From positions 58,753,361 to 58,817,360 of the forward strand of contig NW_023605194.1 of NCBI RefSeq assembly GCF_014898055.3: a stretch of DNA of 64,000 bases, written 5' to 3'. The DNA is from Talpa occidentalis. Lineage: Eukaryota; Chordata; Mammalia; Eulipotyphla; Talpidae. This document shows, one piece after another, positions 31,550 through 44,648 of the stretch. A program made the translations under genes and the position numbers. Under the pieces are notes generated by a model. The model was not told the DNA's origin, ran no database searches, and saw nothing but the letters and a program-made list of their open reading frames with translations. The stretch's first letter is position 1, and every line of letters begins with the position of its first letter.

Positions 31550-32135
31550 TGACTTTTTAGATTTAAATTGTTAATTATTTTTAATGATTTATTTTTAATT
31601 AGGTTTTGTCTGTCTTCTTTAACTATTTAACACAAAACCTAATTTAAATAACTCAATGTAAATACTTTCAAATGGACTGTCTTTCAGTGACATACTGTGC
31701 ATCCCAAATCCTTTGCCTTTACCCTTACTTACCCTTACTCTTGCCTTGAACCAATGTGGCAAACAAAAACAGGGCTACAAACAGATATAAACCAAAGATC
31801 TAAGACTTATGATTCTTCTCCTTTATTAGACATATCTGCTTTTCTTCCTTATGCACAATAATATCATCAACTACTTTTAAAAGATTAATCATCCTAATGC
31901 TTAAGGAAGATAATGCACAGGGTGAAGAGAAAAATTATTCAAATACCCACAGTGAAATTTAATTTTCTGTATACTTTACATCTTTAGAGTAGTCCTATTT
32001 TAGAACTTGCTTCCATTGACCACAAAATAATCAAGTTACAAAGGAAGATTGTCAAACTTTTTGCGAACATTAGAGAGAGATGCCACATGTTTCTACCTAG
32101 ATTGCTGTGGGTATTTTAAAATCTATCCAGTTTAA
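31550..32135. other. Unassigned intron sequence
   Basis: AT-rich sequence between L2 fragments. Possibly diverged L2, but I cannot show it. Confidence 0.5.
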
Positions 32136-32139
32136 CTCT

Positions 32140-33055
32140 TGATTCTTATCTCAGCCACCCTCACCCCACACCTGTAACCCACAACTTCTCATCATAATCT
32201 TCATCTCAGTAGACAACATCATTCACCAGATGAGACCAAAATATAAAATGTCCTCTGTTTTTTCTCAACTCCATATTCATTTATCAGCAAATACAGTCAA
32301 TTCTCCTTCAAAAAAATATCCCTAAACCTATGAACTTCCCATCTTCTCCACTGCTACCAGCCTGCTGCAAGCCTTCTTTATCTCTGGCCAAAACCTTAAT
32401 TGGTCCTTCTACTTCCAATCTAGGACCTCTCACTTTGTCTTCTACCAAGAGTCAAAGTAGTAACACTTCAAAGCCATGTACCAGAACCTAAGGGTTTGCT
32501 TTTCTTTGCTTTGATTCTGACAATGGCAGTTCCCAGAGAGGAAGGATATGGAGAATGAATGAACAGATAGAGGGTGTTGGTAATTGTATGATATTTGGTG
32601 GTGGCTGTGTTATTATACAGATGTCTAGGAGGTGAAGCTGTGTACATGAACTTTACAGTATTGTAAACCAATATAATCTCAGTAAATCACAATTCAGGTC
32701 ATGTGATTCCCCTTCCTTTTAAACTCGTCACTGGCTTCAACATTTCTAACAAAATTTAAAATCCCCACCATGATCTACAAGTTTCAGTTTGATCTGACCT
32801 CTGACCCCATTTAACCATATGTTGGTCCTTTTGGCCTCCTTGCAGTTTCTCAGATATGTCAGAAACACTCATCTCTGGGCTTCTGTATTACTGCTCATCT
32901 GCCTCAGAGGAGAAGCTGCCAACTGGATACATTTCTGGTCCTTAGTCAGGTTACTTCTCTATGAAGTCAGCTGCAAACACCTCTATCCTCAAGGGCTCCC
33001 TTGTCACTCTCTGTCTCCTTTTCCTTGTAGCATTCATTTCCACCAGACTTCATAT
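32140..33055 (+). mobile_element. LINE L2 fragment, sense, interrupted
   Basis: L2 landmarks in sense: CCACTGCTACCAGCCTGCTG, then after the L1 insertion GTCATGTGATTCCCCTTCC, CTGGCTTCAACATTTC, CATGATCTACAAGTTTCAG. The two halves read in the order expected for L2. Confidence 0.75.
32466..32695 (+). mobile_element. L1 3' UTR fragment inserted in an L2
   Basis: A 3' UTR-like stretch ending with TTTACAGTATTGTAAACCAA and AATCTCAGTAAATC, typical of laurasiatherian L1 3' ends. It interrupts L2 sequence that resumes at about 32700. Confidence 0.55.
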
Positions 33056-33079
33056 GACAGAAGGCATACTTAAGTAGGA

Positions 33080-33380
33080 ATGGTTGGGAGTTTGGCAAAT
33101 GGACAAGAGCATCCCAAGTAGAGAGGAGGAAGCATGAATCCAACTGGGAGGATTCAAAAGCCACAGTACTCTGAAAGCAGTTGGTTAAAGCTGTGTGTGA
33201 AGATGAGAGAATGAAAGAGGTAGTTTGGCATCAGCTCATGGAGGACCTTAGATGCTATGAAGAAAAGCTGGATTTAGTCCTCAGAAGGAAAACCAATTGC
33301 CTTTAACAAAGGATCTCAACAAAGTTATGAAAACAAGTGAATTTCAACCTAAAAAATGGTTTCAAATATATCATCCCTTT
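33080..33380 (-). mobile_element. LINE L2 fragment, antisense
   Basis: ATGGAGGACCTTAGATGCTA and GAAAAGCTGGATTTAGTCCT match the antisense L2 pattern. It directly follows a sense L2 piece, giving inverted L2 remnants. Confidence 0.65.
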
Positions 33381-34822
33381 TCATTTTTTGAATGAACATC
33401 TTCAAGGAGAAACATGTAATTCAAATTGATACCTACATATAAGAGGTTGTGCCCACAAGTCAGTTGTGTAGCACCTCTGCACCACTGAGTTTATACCCAC
33501 ATCTGCTTCAGGAGGCATTTGTAGGGAGCAGTTAATAACTAATTTGACCATTCTAACATTATGGAATCATTATCCTAGACTTAGGCTGGTTTTTGTGATC
33601 ATAAAACAAGACAGATGTGAAATTAGTCTAATTCTACTTGATCGACATTTGATACTATAAGATAGACGTGGCATAAGTCCTGGGAAAAAGGAGAACGTCC
33701 CAAATGAATAAAATGTGTTTCCTGCAGTGATGGGAAGAACTGCAAATGACTAGTTATAAGACTGTATTACAAAAAAGCTAAAAGGATGTAGTAAAAAGTA
33801 GAGTGGGTTTTACAAGAACTAGTAGATGGTAACTGCAATGGGGCTGCACAGTAATGGGGCCCATATCCTATAAGCCCCTGGACATTAGACTCAGAACTGT
33901 GCTCTGCAGTCAAGGGAAACCAGTGTTGATTTTTAATCTGGTTACAGAAAGGGATTCCAGGAAAATGAAGTTTGTTTTGCTAATCTGTTTACAAAAACAT
34001 GTGATTTGGGATGAATGACCAAAATATGACCTTCCAACTCTTAACCTTTCTTTTTCTCCAAGAAGAATTTATTAAATTACTTTAGAAAAGTAAATGGAAA
34101 TGTATGCTTACCTTGTTCTTTCCTCTCTCCCCTTTTATTTGCAGTATTTTAAGACATATGGCACAGTTCCCTCTTAGAGAACAATCAAAGATATATCTAG
34201 TGTTTCACAGCAAAGGGGATCAGAAGTAGCATTTTCTTTTTACCTCTAATATTCACATTTAAATTAATTTGAGTGAGTGAATAGCCAATTTTGGTCATTC
34301 AACACTTCCTTAGCCGGAGAAGAGAGTTATTTCATTTGCTCCCAGTTTAATCCCCTATCCTCTAAAAGGTCACTTGAGGCATCCTGCTCTTCATTAATAG
34401 GCAACGGAAAAAGTGTCAGTTTAGTAGTTTACTAGTACCCTGGAAAAAAGCTGTGGGAAAGAATAAGTGACTATGGGACTATTTTGTTTATCAATATTTA
34501 CTTCTGCTCTCATTAGTATTGCCTGGCCCTATTCTAGATTATCAGTCAAGGCATGTTAAACTCAAAGGATTACTGAGTGCTTATGCAGGCAGTTTATAAT
34601 CTGAAGGAAAACAGTATAATTACATTTTCTAATTGGCCAAATTATTGTCATTCTTTCAGTTAATTTCTTTATTTTATTTTCCCATGACATTTCCAATTCT
34701 CATAAGCTTGTAAATGTGTTGCACATGGCTAATTAAAGCCTCCATGCTCAAAATCTATTCATACGAGTATATAAACGTTTGATGAGCCACTTACCTCTAG
34801 TATGAATGTGACAGTATCCCAT

Positions 34823-34844
34823 GTTTCCATGTCACCATGGAAAC
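34823..34844. promoter_or_regulatory. Inverted repeat resembling paired RFX half-sites
   Basis: GTTTCCATG, spacer TCAC, CATGGAAAC: perfect 9-bp arms. The half-site recalls the X-box bound by RFX factors. The motif match is visible; any function is inferred. Confidence 0.35.
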
Positions 34845-35458
34845 AAAGAATCCCACAAGGGGACTTACTTCTTTCTTTCTCCTTGTCTCATTTTTAAATA
34901 GACGTGTTCTCATTTGCCCTTTATGGATAGCCTCACTAACTTCTGTTAAACTTTTTTTTGGTGAGCACAGGGAGGTAATATCATATTTTGCGTAAGAGGT
35001 TTGTAAAAGGTTGACATATTAGCATCAAACTGTATCTTGATTAAAAAGTTTAAAATCTAAAGAATGAATGATGGTAAGACTCAAAGACCAAGTGCACTTC
35101 ACGGGAAGACCTGAAAATGGCAGCTACCCCTTCACTCATCAGATACTTGCAAGATACCAAAAAGGGGCTTCACCTTGAAAAATTTTTTGAATCCCTGTAA
35201 TTTTCAAATCCAAGAATCTAGAATAATCACTTATTTTTACAACAAAAATAGCTACACTAATGCATGGAGTATTATAAAATCAAAGGAAAGTAAAATAGAA
35301 TCCAAACTGTTTAGAAGTTCAGACTTCTATTTAGGCTAAGAGAACACTTCCTTAGCTGCTGTGACCCAATATTTTATATTGCAACTATTTACACAACTGG
35401 ATGCCTTTGTGCTCAATCAGAAAGGAATTAGGTCAGACTTGAGCACGCCTAAAATATT

Positions 35459-35475
35459 AAAAAAAAAAAAAAAAA
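35459..35475 (+). repeat. A17 homopolymer
   Basis: Seventeen A residues. The preceding sequence is not a SINE I recognise. Confidence 0.9.
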
Positions 35476-38207
35476 GCCTTTAAAAACAGCTAATACATCC
35501 TGTCGGTCACCTTGTTTTTTGTGAGAATTGCTTAGTTTTGATGTTTGTCCATGGCCTTGTGCTTGTGATCTCCACGCCAGAGTAAAGTACAGCCCTTCTG
35601 ATGAGTGCCAGCTGCTAAGATTCCCTAGTTCATCCTGTTTTTCAAAAAAAGAACTTCAACATATTTTTCTAAACCATAAATTTCCTGAGAAGTCATTGGA
35701 ATTGAGACCCAAAATAGCATACGATATTCTTCATGCAAATTACAACTACAGCATCAAGAAAGAAGGGTTAGTAGCACAGTCATTATTAAAATAACTCTTA
35801 GATGATGTCTATGCTATCAACAAGGCATAAGGGTCAAATTTCCTTTTCATATAGTGTATTTGCACCAGTTGCTGCAAATCAAAAGGAAGCAGTGGCATCA
35901 GAATGTGGAATTTGTTTCTGCCTTCTCCTATCTATTGTAACAGATGGCATATTTGTTAGTTCCTCGTATATTTAATCCTTGGCACTTGAATTATTGTAAA
36001 CATAGGTGAATGCTTGACTGTTTCCATTACACCATAATGTATAATTAAATCTATATGTCATTTGGGGGTAGCGTTGGAATAATGCATATTAAATTTTAAA
36101 ATCAGAGTGATGTGGTTTAATGTAGAGTGCGAGCTATGAGATTCACTGGATGCTAATCTCCTAACCCAAAGAATTCAGAAATGTAGATATAAATACCTAT
36201 GTATGTTTGTATCTATCTAACTTAGCAGACCTCTCAAGAGAACTCTAGCCTCTCCTGGGATGTGTATTTATTCTTACTCAATTAAAAATAAATACAACAA
36301 AAGGAAGAAGGATAAACTTACTCCCCAGTAGGCTTATGATTCAGAGGTGGAAGGAGGCAAGGTCATAAGAGCCTTGGGTACTATTTTGGAAAAAAGGAAA
36401 AACAGAGCCTACATAGCCACCCTTCCATGACCTGTGGTTTGAGAAACACTGCTCTGAACAGTTCCCACACAACAGCTGTTTTTCAGCATCACCATCGTTG
36501 AGGACAGGAAGTAGAATGGCACATAGAATGCAATTTATAGGGTCTGTTCTCTCAGAAAGTGAAACAGGATCTCCAGACTATTAAATTCACTTTGGCATAG
36601 CATCTGAACTCACTTGCTAAAAGGAATTGTCTGAATAGGAAAAGAAATCTTCATTTGTGAAAAGCTGAAGCCTTCTTAAAAGTATTATATAAATACTTAC
36701 ATAGTCATTGGGTTTAAATAAAGCTATTTTGAAAAATTGGCGACATACTAATCTCATACTAGGAGAAAAGTGATCTGAAAAAAAGTATCTCCAACCACAG
36801 AAAGGCTAAAAGGTCAGTTCCCTCTATGGACCATACAAAAAAATGGCAACAGAAAATAGTAAACTTAATGTAATACATATACATGTTGATTTATAATGAT
36901 ACGCAGCTGAAACATGTTATTGTGCAATGTTATTTTGAATAGAAGTCATCTAATTCAAGTAACATTTAGAACAGGAATACAAGTATATCTAAGGTACTTT
37001 TCAGACCTTGCTCTATTAATTGCATATAATTCTAGGACTAAAGTAATGCTGAATGGTAAAGGCAAAGTAAATAATTTCAGTTTTAATAGACAAGTGCTTT
37101 TCTAACTTGGAGGTCCCACCTATGACTGTTGAATTAAAACAGTGTCACAAATCTCCTTGCTCTGCCAATGCAATTTGATTTTGAAGATCTTGCAAATTCA
37201 TGTGACATAGCAGTATCATTATCTTCCTGGATTTCTGATAGGTGTCTGCTGGTTCTGCAAAAGAGCCCAACCAGGAGCCTGTTGACTGAGGTCTAATTTA
37301 TGCACATTCAGAGATTCAGTGTCACTGGTGTCTCATGCATGAGTCCTGTGAATTGAAAACTCAAATTTCCATTACAAGTCTAGTATTCCCTTCTTATAGA
37401 AAAGTAATAATATATTCAAGGAAGATCAACAGGACAATCTTGCATTTTTGTAAGCAGCTTGAAGACTCTCCAATATTCCTTAGTGCTCTTCTGTCTTTAG
37501 TTATATAGGCTAAGAGATGAAATACTCTCAGTATCTAAGGGGTACAGTGATTGTATCCTGTACCATTGGTTTGTTCTCTTTAGCTCTTTTGTATTTCTTG
37601 AACATTAGTCAATGAGGATAGGTCAATTCTTTAAATTGCCACTGGAGGGCACAAAAGTACAAGATTTGCCACAAAGTTGAGCTTTCTGTAGTTTTGTTAT
37701 TTTTGTTTGTTTTTTTGGCACAATCTATCCTTATGACAGTTACCCCTTACAATATAGTTCAGCTTTTAGATCTACAACTATTCATTATCTACCTTGGCAT
37801 CCACCTTTTTTATTGTTGGTGATGATATTCAGAATAAGGTCAAAACTGAAAATTGTTTCTATCTATCCCTACTATTAAAAAATCCATTTAAATATATTCT
37901 TTAGTCCCTATAACCACATTTATATTTTAAGTGTATACACTCCAATCCCTAATTTAAAATTCTCATATGTTAAGTTTCCTCTCATAAATATATACATTTA
38001 TGGGTACCATCATTATGTATACATTTTCCCATGGTGAAAAAAGAAAATATTTCAGTAATATAGGGAAGTACAATGAACTTAGTCATACAAAAGCAGAGTT
38101 TTGGTTTCTTGTTCCCTTTGCTAAATGCCTGTTATTCTGTTTATATAATAGGATGACTCTGGCAAGTTGACTTCAAAATACAATTTGCATTTAAAGTAAT
38201 ACATTTC

Positions 38208-38487
38208 GGGCCTCCCCTGGTGGCGCAGGGGTTGAGCGCTGGGCTGCAAGGCTGCCCGCAACCTTTGCAGCGCCGGTTCAATCCCCGCCAGCGGGCGAGG
38301 GTCCCACATGGCGCGCAGACCTCTCCTGCCATGCCTGCTGCTCCCCTCAGCAGTGTACTTCAGTCCTTCTACCTATTCTGCTCCCTGCTCTGGCTCTGGT
38401 GAATTCTCTCACCCTCCCGTGCTTCTGACAATACCCAGTGCTTGTGTATAAATAAATAAATAAATCTTTAAAAAAAAATAAATAAAT
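38208..38487 (+). mobile_element. tRNA-derived SINE, copy 5, subfamily B
   Basis: Full-length forward copy. It begins GGGCCTCCCCTGGTGGCGCA (A-box like), carries GGTTCAATCC (B-box like), and ends in AATAAATAAATCTTTAAAAA. A perfect 15-bp target-site duplication AAAGTAATACATTTC lies at 38193-38207 and 38488-38502. CpG content is high, consistent with a young insertion. Confidence 0.95.
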
Positions 38488-38764
38488 AAAGTAATACATT
38501 TCTTGAAAGTGATGTTGTATTGCTGCCATTTGTTAGGATAAATTTTTGTTAATATTTAAAATTAAAATCATAACAAATAGTACACTCTAAATACACATAT
38601 CAAAGGGATTATGTAACTAATAAACAATATTCAAAATGACTCTTACATTATAAAATTATTCTGCATTCATAATGGAAACTGTTCCCTCAGTGAAAGCCTA
38701 ATTAGCCACCTACTCCAAATCATCTATTGCCCTTTGACATTAACTTTCTAAAACACTGCCACTA

Positions 38765-39870
38765 ACGCCACACCCAGAGATTAATTTAAAATGGATTAAA
38801 GACTTGGAATGTAAGACCTTAAACCATAAAATAGGTAGAAGAAAAGCATAGGTGATATACTCTGTAACAAAGCCTCAGTGAATGTTCTGGAGACTTGACT
38901 CCAGTGTCAAGGGAAGCAATAGTAAAAATAAATGCACTACCTCCAAGCAAAAAGTTTCTATACAATAAAAGAAACCACCACAAAAATGAAAGGCAACCAA
39001 CTGATTGGGAGAAGATATGTACACATCATATATCTGATGGAGTTAATGACAAAAATATTGTAAAGAACACATACAGTTTAACAACAAAAACCAATCAAAA
39101 AAGGACAGAAATACTTCTATAAAGATGCATAGCTAGCTAATATGCACATGAAAAAATGTTCATTCATTTATTAGAGAAATGCAAATCAAAAGCACATTGA
39201 GATATCACCTCACACTTGTGGAAACAAGTGTTGAGGGAATAGAGAAAAAGGATCCATCTTACACTGTTGGTGAGAATGTGATCTGGCACAGCTACTATAG
39301 AAAACAGTATGTAGAGTCCTCAGAAAATTAAAAATAGAACTACCATATGATCCAGCAATTCCATTTCTAGCTATCCAGAAAAAAGAAAACACTAATTTGA
39401 AAAGCTATGCATCACTATATTTGCTGTAACATTATTCACAAGACACAGAAGTTTTCCATCACCTGATGACTGGATAAAGACACCATATATACAGTCAATA
39501 GCATGCTATCCTCTTGCCTTTTGCATCAACATGAATGGAAGTGGAGGTGATTATACTAAGTGGAATAAATCAGAAAGAGAAAGACAAATACCAGATGGCT
39601 TCTCTCTTATGTGGGATATAAAGAAACAATACTGACTAACAAACAGCAAAAACCACTCAGATCCTAAGAATGGTGGCTTTTCAGAAGGAAATGCAAAGAG
39701 GGGTGTTAGGAACTGATGGAGGGGGTAAATTTGATAGCAGTGAATAATCATAGAACTTTACTAGTGGGCATGGTGTGGTATATACATTTATAGAACTGTG
39801 AAGCTGTTCTCCTGAAACTTAGTAGTATTGTAAATACTACCAGTAAATACTTCTTGTTTCAGCTATACTT
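38765..39870 (+). mobile_element. Older LINE-1 ORF2 3' end and 3' UTR
   Basis: Sense L1: AAAATGGATTAAAGACTTGG, then diverged ORF2 C-terminal sequence, ATATGATCCAGCAATTCCAT near 39.35 kb, and a 3' UTR ending near GTATTGTAAATACTACC. It carries many disabling changes. It is clearly older than the 54 kb copy. Confidence 0.85.
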
Positions 39871-39874
39871 CTTA

Positions 39875-41210
39875 AACCAGTAGCATCTTCACTACTGGTA
39901 AAGGAATAAAAAACAAACAAGCAAGTGAAAACAACACAGATTTTTGACTGACTGCCTTAAGGAAACTTTTTTATGTACACATTGCAAAGGGCTGTATAAG
40001 ATCCCTAAATGTTCTCTTTTCATACCTATAGCTACAATGTCTACAACAAATAAAAATAATTAATTTTCCTACTTCTTTACTTTCTTTTCTTCTAAACACA
40101 ACTGTTATCTCCTCTCTGCTCCTGTTGACATGGTTGCTTATGCATATTCATACGACTTTTTGTAGAATGTGGACTCCTAGTGGTGGGAGGGTCTATATTA
40201 TTTCTCTCAGTGTCTTAATTGCCCAGCAGAATGACTGGCACATGGGAAAAGACTGGTGCATCTGCTAATTAGACCTTGAGAAAAGGCAGCTAATTTGACA
40301 TTTAAGGTGTCCATCAAACTCAATCCATTTTTTAATCTTACTTGTATTCTCTTTTGAAACTTTACTTTCTAAAGAGCTATTTCTTATAACCATTTTAAAT
40401 GTGTTTTTTTTTTCTTTTTAAATTATCTGGACACTTAAATGTAAATATTGAGAGCTGGAATGTGTGTGTGTTTAATGTTTATAAGTTACTGATTTATAAT
40501 GGAGCCATTTAATAGTCACAAATGTAGAATACAAAGTGAATTTTAAAGATAATTATCTAAAGAGTTGTTCTGGTCTCTGCTCTCTAGATGGTGTGCTCTC
40601 CCACAATGTCACTGCTCCTCCATCAGTCTCTCTCACTGCTAAATCGCTGTCTCTTGTAAAACATTCCATCTTTGTAGTAAGTACTCCATTTCTAGAAACA
40701 AGATGGCAATAAGCTGAGTCCATCTGCTCACCCACTTCATAGCTGCCACAAGCACATCTTATGCCCATCTCTGAAACTCTGAACTGATTCCAGCTAAGGT
40801 TTTCTAAATGCATTGCTGCTACATTAAAATGGACTCTTCCTTATGTGGGTCTTCAAGATATTTCCCTTGAGCTTCACTAAAAAGCAGCTAAGTTTGTATT
40901 GATTCTGTGTATTGAGAAGTTAGTGTTATGAATAAGGAATGAAGTTTTGGTGAAGAGTATAAAAACAAGCAGAACAAATTGTTTACCAAACAGAAGAATC
41001 AGTCGAGTTGTCTACTAATTTGCTATTTTTGTTTGCTTACAACTCAGTACATAAAGTCATTAATTTCTATAGGTTTTACTCCCCTCTCAAAAACAAAAAG
41101 ACAAATAGTATAAGAGAGAAACAGGCTTTGTGAGAGCCAGTACTAATTTTATTACTCAGTCTACATAGTGCCTGTGATAGTTATAGAATTGATATTTTCT
41201 TACTTAAAAA
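39875..41210. other. Unassigned intron sequence
   Basis: Apart from the short L2 end near 40.2 kb, nothing recognised. A reversed 86-codon frame at 40553-40813 is cysteine-containing but matches no domain I know. Confidence 0.5.
40180..40265 (+). mobile_element. L2 3' end, short
   Basis: TGGGAGGGTCTATATTATTT and CAGAATGACTGGCACATGGG fit the L2 3' end. Only about 80 bp is recognisable. Confidence 0.45.
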
Positions 41211-41224
41211 TATATTTGCTTTCT

Positions 41225-41508
41225 GGGCCTCCCTGTTAGCACAAGGGGTTAAGCACTGTACTGTGAAGCAATCCGCAGACTCTGCAGCATGAGTTCAATC
41301 CCCGGCCGGCCAGGAAGCGGCCGGCCAGGAAGCAGCCCACATGGCGCTGCAGACCAATCCTGATTCGCCTGCTGCTCCCCTCAGCAGTGTATTTCAGTGG
41401 ATCTGCCTGTTCTGTTCCCCACTCTGTCTGGTGAATCCTCTCACCCCTGCATCTCTGGCCTGTACCCCAGCTCTTGTATGCATAAATAAATAAATCTTTA
41501 AAAAAATG
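41225..41508 (+). mobile_element. tRNA-derived SINE, copy 6, subfamily A, internal duplication
   Basis: Forward copy flanked by TATTTGCTTTC at 41213-41223 and 41509-41519. It ends AATAAATAAATCTTTAAAAA. Just after the B box, a 15-bp unit (CCGGCCAGGAAGCGG) is repeated at 41306-41320 and 41321-41335 with one mismatch. The other copies lack this duplication. Confidence 0.93.
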
Positions 41509-41519
41509 TATTTGCTTTC

Positions 41520-42085
41520 AGTGGAAAACTAATGTTTGTATGTAAAAATTCATGTACAGAGTGTCTATCAGGGCCACCAATATAAAGCAGTTTCAGAATT
41601 AGTGAACTTTCCCGTGTCTATCTAATTTATCTTACTATGGCAAAAATAACCCTATATGCATTTCAAAAACTGCATTCAATTTTCTCTTCGTGTTTCTGAG
41701 AGAAACACTGCAGGTAAACATGAAGTTTTCTTTCTTAATAGGAAAAGACTACAATCCCTTTGAGAAAGACAATCTCTCTCAGAAGCCAAATTGAAATTGG
41801 GTTTCGCACTAAAATCCAGTTATAATATGATAAAAAATGAAGTCAAAGCTTTGAGTGAGCTTACTGTCAAGTCTTCTATTGGAGAGGAAACAATACATGA
41901 GTTTTCATGCAAATGAGAATAATTCTGCCTTCTAGTTTATGCTTCTCTCACTTGCTTTCTCAGCTACTACCTTATGGATAGAGGGGTAGAATAGCCATAC
42001 CAAAGAATAGAAAGTGCATGTGACCTTTTTAATTCTCCTTTTTAACTAAAGAACAGGAAAACACATATTTATAAATATAAGGCTT
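41520..42085. other. Unassigned intron sequence
   Basis: Unique AT-rich sequence following SINE copy 6. Confidence 0.6.
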
Positions 42086-42089
42086 ATAG

Positions 42090-42240
42090 ATACCTGTCAG
42101 TTTTTCTCTATTTCGTAGATACAGAAACTGAATCTAAAGGAGGTAGATTGCCACAGGTCATACAACTGCATTTCTATCTCAACTTCCAGTGGAATGTTTC
42201 TATTCCTACACTACTTCACTAATACATTGCACCTGGATCA
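42090..42240 (-). mobile_element. Possible MIR remnant, antisense
   Basis: GTAGATACAGAAACTGAATC followed by GATTGCCACAGGTCATACAA resembles an antisense MIR core. Weak support. Confidence 0.45.
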
Positions 42241-43084
42241 GTTTTTTCCCTTAACATGATGGACATGTTTGTATTTTTTTTTATTGCTACTACAAGTCTT
42301 TCTCTCTCTGAATAGCCATATACTATGGAAGAACAGCATGGTCTCATTTACCGCACTGGATCATCTAGAGGAAGCTATCTCTATATGCATTCCCAATTCT
42401 TAAATGGAAATAAAAAACCAAGTGAGAGTTGAGCCTGCAAACAAAGCCTCTACTTGTCCATGATCACCCACGTGAAAAACACAGCCATCTGAATAACAGA
42501 GGAGACATGTCTCCGAAGACGGTTGGTCTTTCAGAATTACAGGGTTAAGTTTAACCTCTTTAAAAACAGAAGGGCTTTTCTTTAAATAATTAGTAATAAA
42601 AATCTATCTAATGATATTGCTATATACTTCAAGTATAGTAAATATACTTAGAAAGCATACTTGGTAAAAAGGACTCTTGTGTGGACAGAATATTACACAA
42701 TATCTCAAAGGCCACATGATTTTCTACCAGGACTGTAATCCAGAGAGCAAGTGAAGTGAAATATGATACAAGCACAGCAATCCTAGGAAATAATCTGCAA
42801 ACTTTAAAAACACAATCTCCAATAACTGACAATTTTTGCCTTCTTCCAAAGGGTGACAGGAAAAAGAAATCCAGTTAGAATTTCAGTTTCTAATATAGTA
42901 AGTAGCATGTATTTGATAAATATTCGTGTAACTGGTGGTATAAGGCACACATGCTTTTCCATATGATGAATGTTTTGATGAAAAGGAAATTAAAACTTAA
43001 ACCTGGTGGGAAGTAATAGAATGACTTGATAACAGATATTTTTTGATATGCATACTTTTCACCGACATTTTATGTGGTTATATT

Positions 43085-43195
43085 ATAAACTCCCTCAGAG
43101 CAATCACCAAAATGCTTGATCCTCTATTTCTTACACAGGTCTAACTCCTGATATATGTTTGCTAAATAAATGGACAGAATGAGTGACCTTACCAA
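43085..43195 (+). mobile_element. L2 3' end
   Basis: AACTCCCTCAGAGCAATCAC followed by ATATGTTTGCTAAATAAATG is a diverged L2 3' terminus. Confidence 0.55.
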
Positions 43196-43329
43196 TTAGC
43201 CACCTAAATTTAGAGCCTGCTGAATTTGAATGAATGTGTCAGAATTCTGATAAAACTGATAGTTCTGAGGCTTCATTTTTTTGTTTCATGCAATAAATGT
43301 TTATTTGAAAGCCTCTATTTGCATAGAAT

Positions 43330-43740
43330 GGTGGAGGCCTGTGTCTGTCTCTCCCCCTCCCTGGGGGATCTATTCTACTAGGGCCCTAGAAAATAAAAAT
43401 AGTGATAATTCATTATACAAACTTTGATAAAGTAAACATGTAGTCTTCTGTGATCGAATGGGGTTTGAGTTTGTAAGGAACAGTTTTAAAATGAGCCTTC
43501 AGGGAAGGCCTCTTTGAAGAAGTGGCATTTAAATTGAGAATCCAGATATAAGGAAAGTAGTGGGAGCAGGTGTGAAGATCCTGAAGGTTTTGGAATGCAT
43601 GTGGAACTAAAATAAGATCAGTGTGACTGAAGTGTAAGGAAGTCTAAACACGAGGCAAGTGAGGAGAAGCAGGTAGAAGAGGTATAAGACCCCAGGCCCA
43701 ACAGGTATTTTGATTGTATTCTAACTGATATATTTTAATT
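43330..43740 (-). mobile_element. LINE L2 fragment, antisense
   Basis: CTTCAGGGAAGGCCTCTTTG, AGAAGTGGCATTTAAATTGA and ATCAGTGTGACTGAAGTGTA are the antisense of the conserved L2 3' region. Confidence 0.75.
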
Positions 43741-43784
43741 AGGAAAGTAATAATGATGATATAAAAGCAACTACCATTCATTAC

Positions 43785-43965
43785 AATAGGAATTGTAAGC
43801 TAGGCATCACACTCGATGTTTCAACATCATTAATCATTTAATCTTCTCATCAAACCACGAAAGCACAGATTCTTACTCTTTCCTTTACAGAAGAGGAAAT
43901 TGAGTCTTAAACTGTTTAGTTAAATTGTTCAGGATTGCAGCTAGTATATGTGACATCAAATTTTT
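43785..43965 (-). mobile_element. MIR-type remnant, antisense
   Basis: TTTACAGAAGAGGAAATTGA and GAGTCTTAAACTGTTTAG are antisense of the MIR core. Divergence is high. Confidence 0.6.
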
Positions 43966-44648
43966 TTATTTGTAAAAGGCCACTTTTATGTTTATATAAA
44001 ATACATAATTTATAGATGATATAGATTAATATATTTTTAAAGGCTACTAAAAGAGCAAGATTAGCTCATATTTCCTGACCAAATGGAAAATTTATTGACT
44101 TTAGGGCAGGAACTATTTGCCATTTCACTTGTCTTTGCCTTATAGATCAACTTTCTACAATTTCCTTTCCCTTAATGGATACATTGTTACATGAAACTCC
44201 CAGTAGAACATTAAATGGTGCCTAAATGTCCTCATTTTAGCTCTGAATGGTTTGAATTTGCTTCAGTTGCTCATAGCTGAATCTGGTAATGCTGACTTAA
44301 AGATGAACTCAGCTGTCTAAATATGCAGATCTATCATGTGGCAGCACTTTACAGTAAAATATTTTACCATGACACAAGATGTGATGATTATGACAGAGAG
44401 AGTTTATGCTATTCAGAGTTGTTTGCCAAAGAGGCTTTGTTACTACTTTTAAGTTATGAAAGGACCTAAAATATCATAGTTTATATGTTTTATAACCCAT
44501 GGTTAAGCTACAAACTGAGGATTCAGAAACAGTTTGAAAAAGGAATGTTTCCCTTAATTTGAGTGTCTTCCATTTGTAACATAAACAAGGGATAATTTCA
44601 CAACTAGCATTATCTATACATATTTTCAGATTAAAACCAAGGTCATAA

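Larger units (their letters stand above)
33385..38190. other. Longest stretch without a recognised mobile element
   Basis: About 4.8 kb of apparently unique intron, with the A17 run and the RFX-like inverted repeat. Short open frames (88 codons at 35528-35794) have no domain. A good candidate region for conserved non-coding sequence. Confidence 0.5.

Noticed and set aside
38208..38290. A-box and B-box motifs as a tRNA gene
   Set aside because: No cloverleaf closes and the motif continues into the SINE body with a target-site duplication; it is SINE copy 5.
40553..40813. 86-codon reverse frame with five cysteines
   Set aside because: Checked for spacing of zinc-finger or EGF type; none fits, and no splice sites frame it convincingly. 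Treated as chance.
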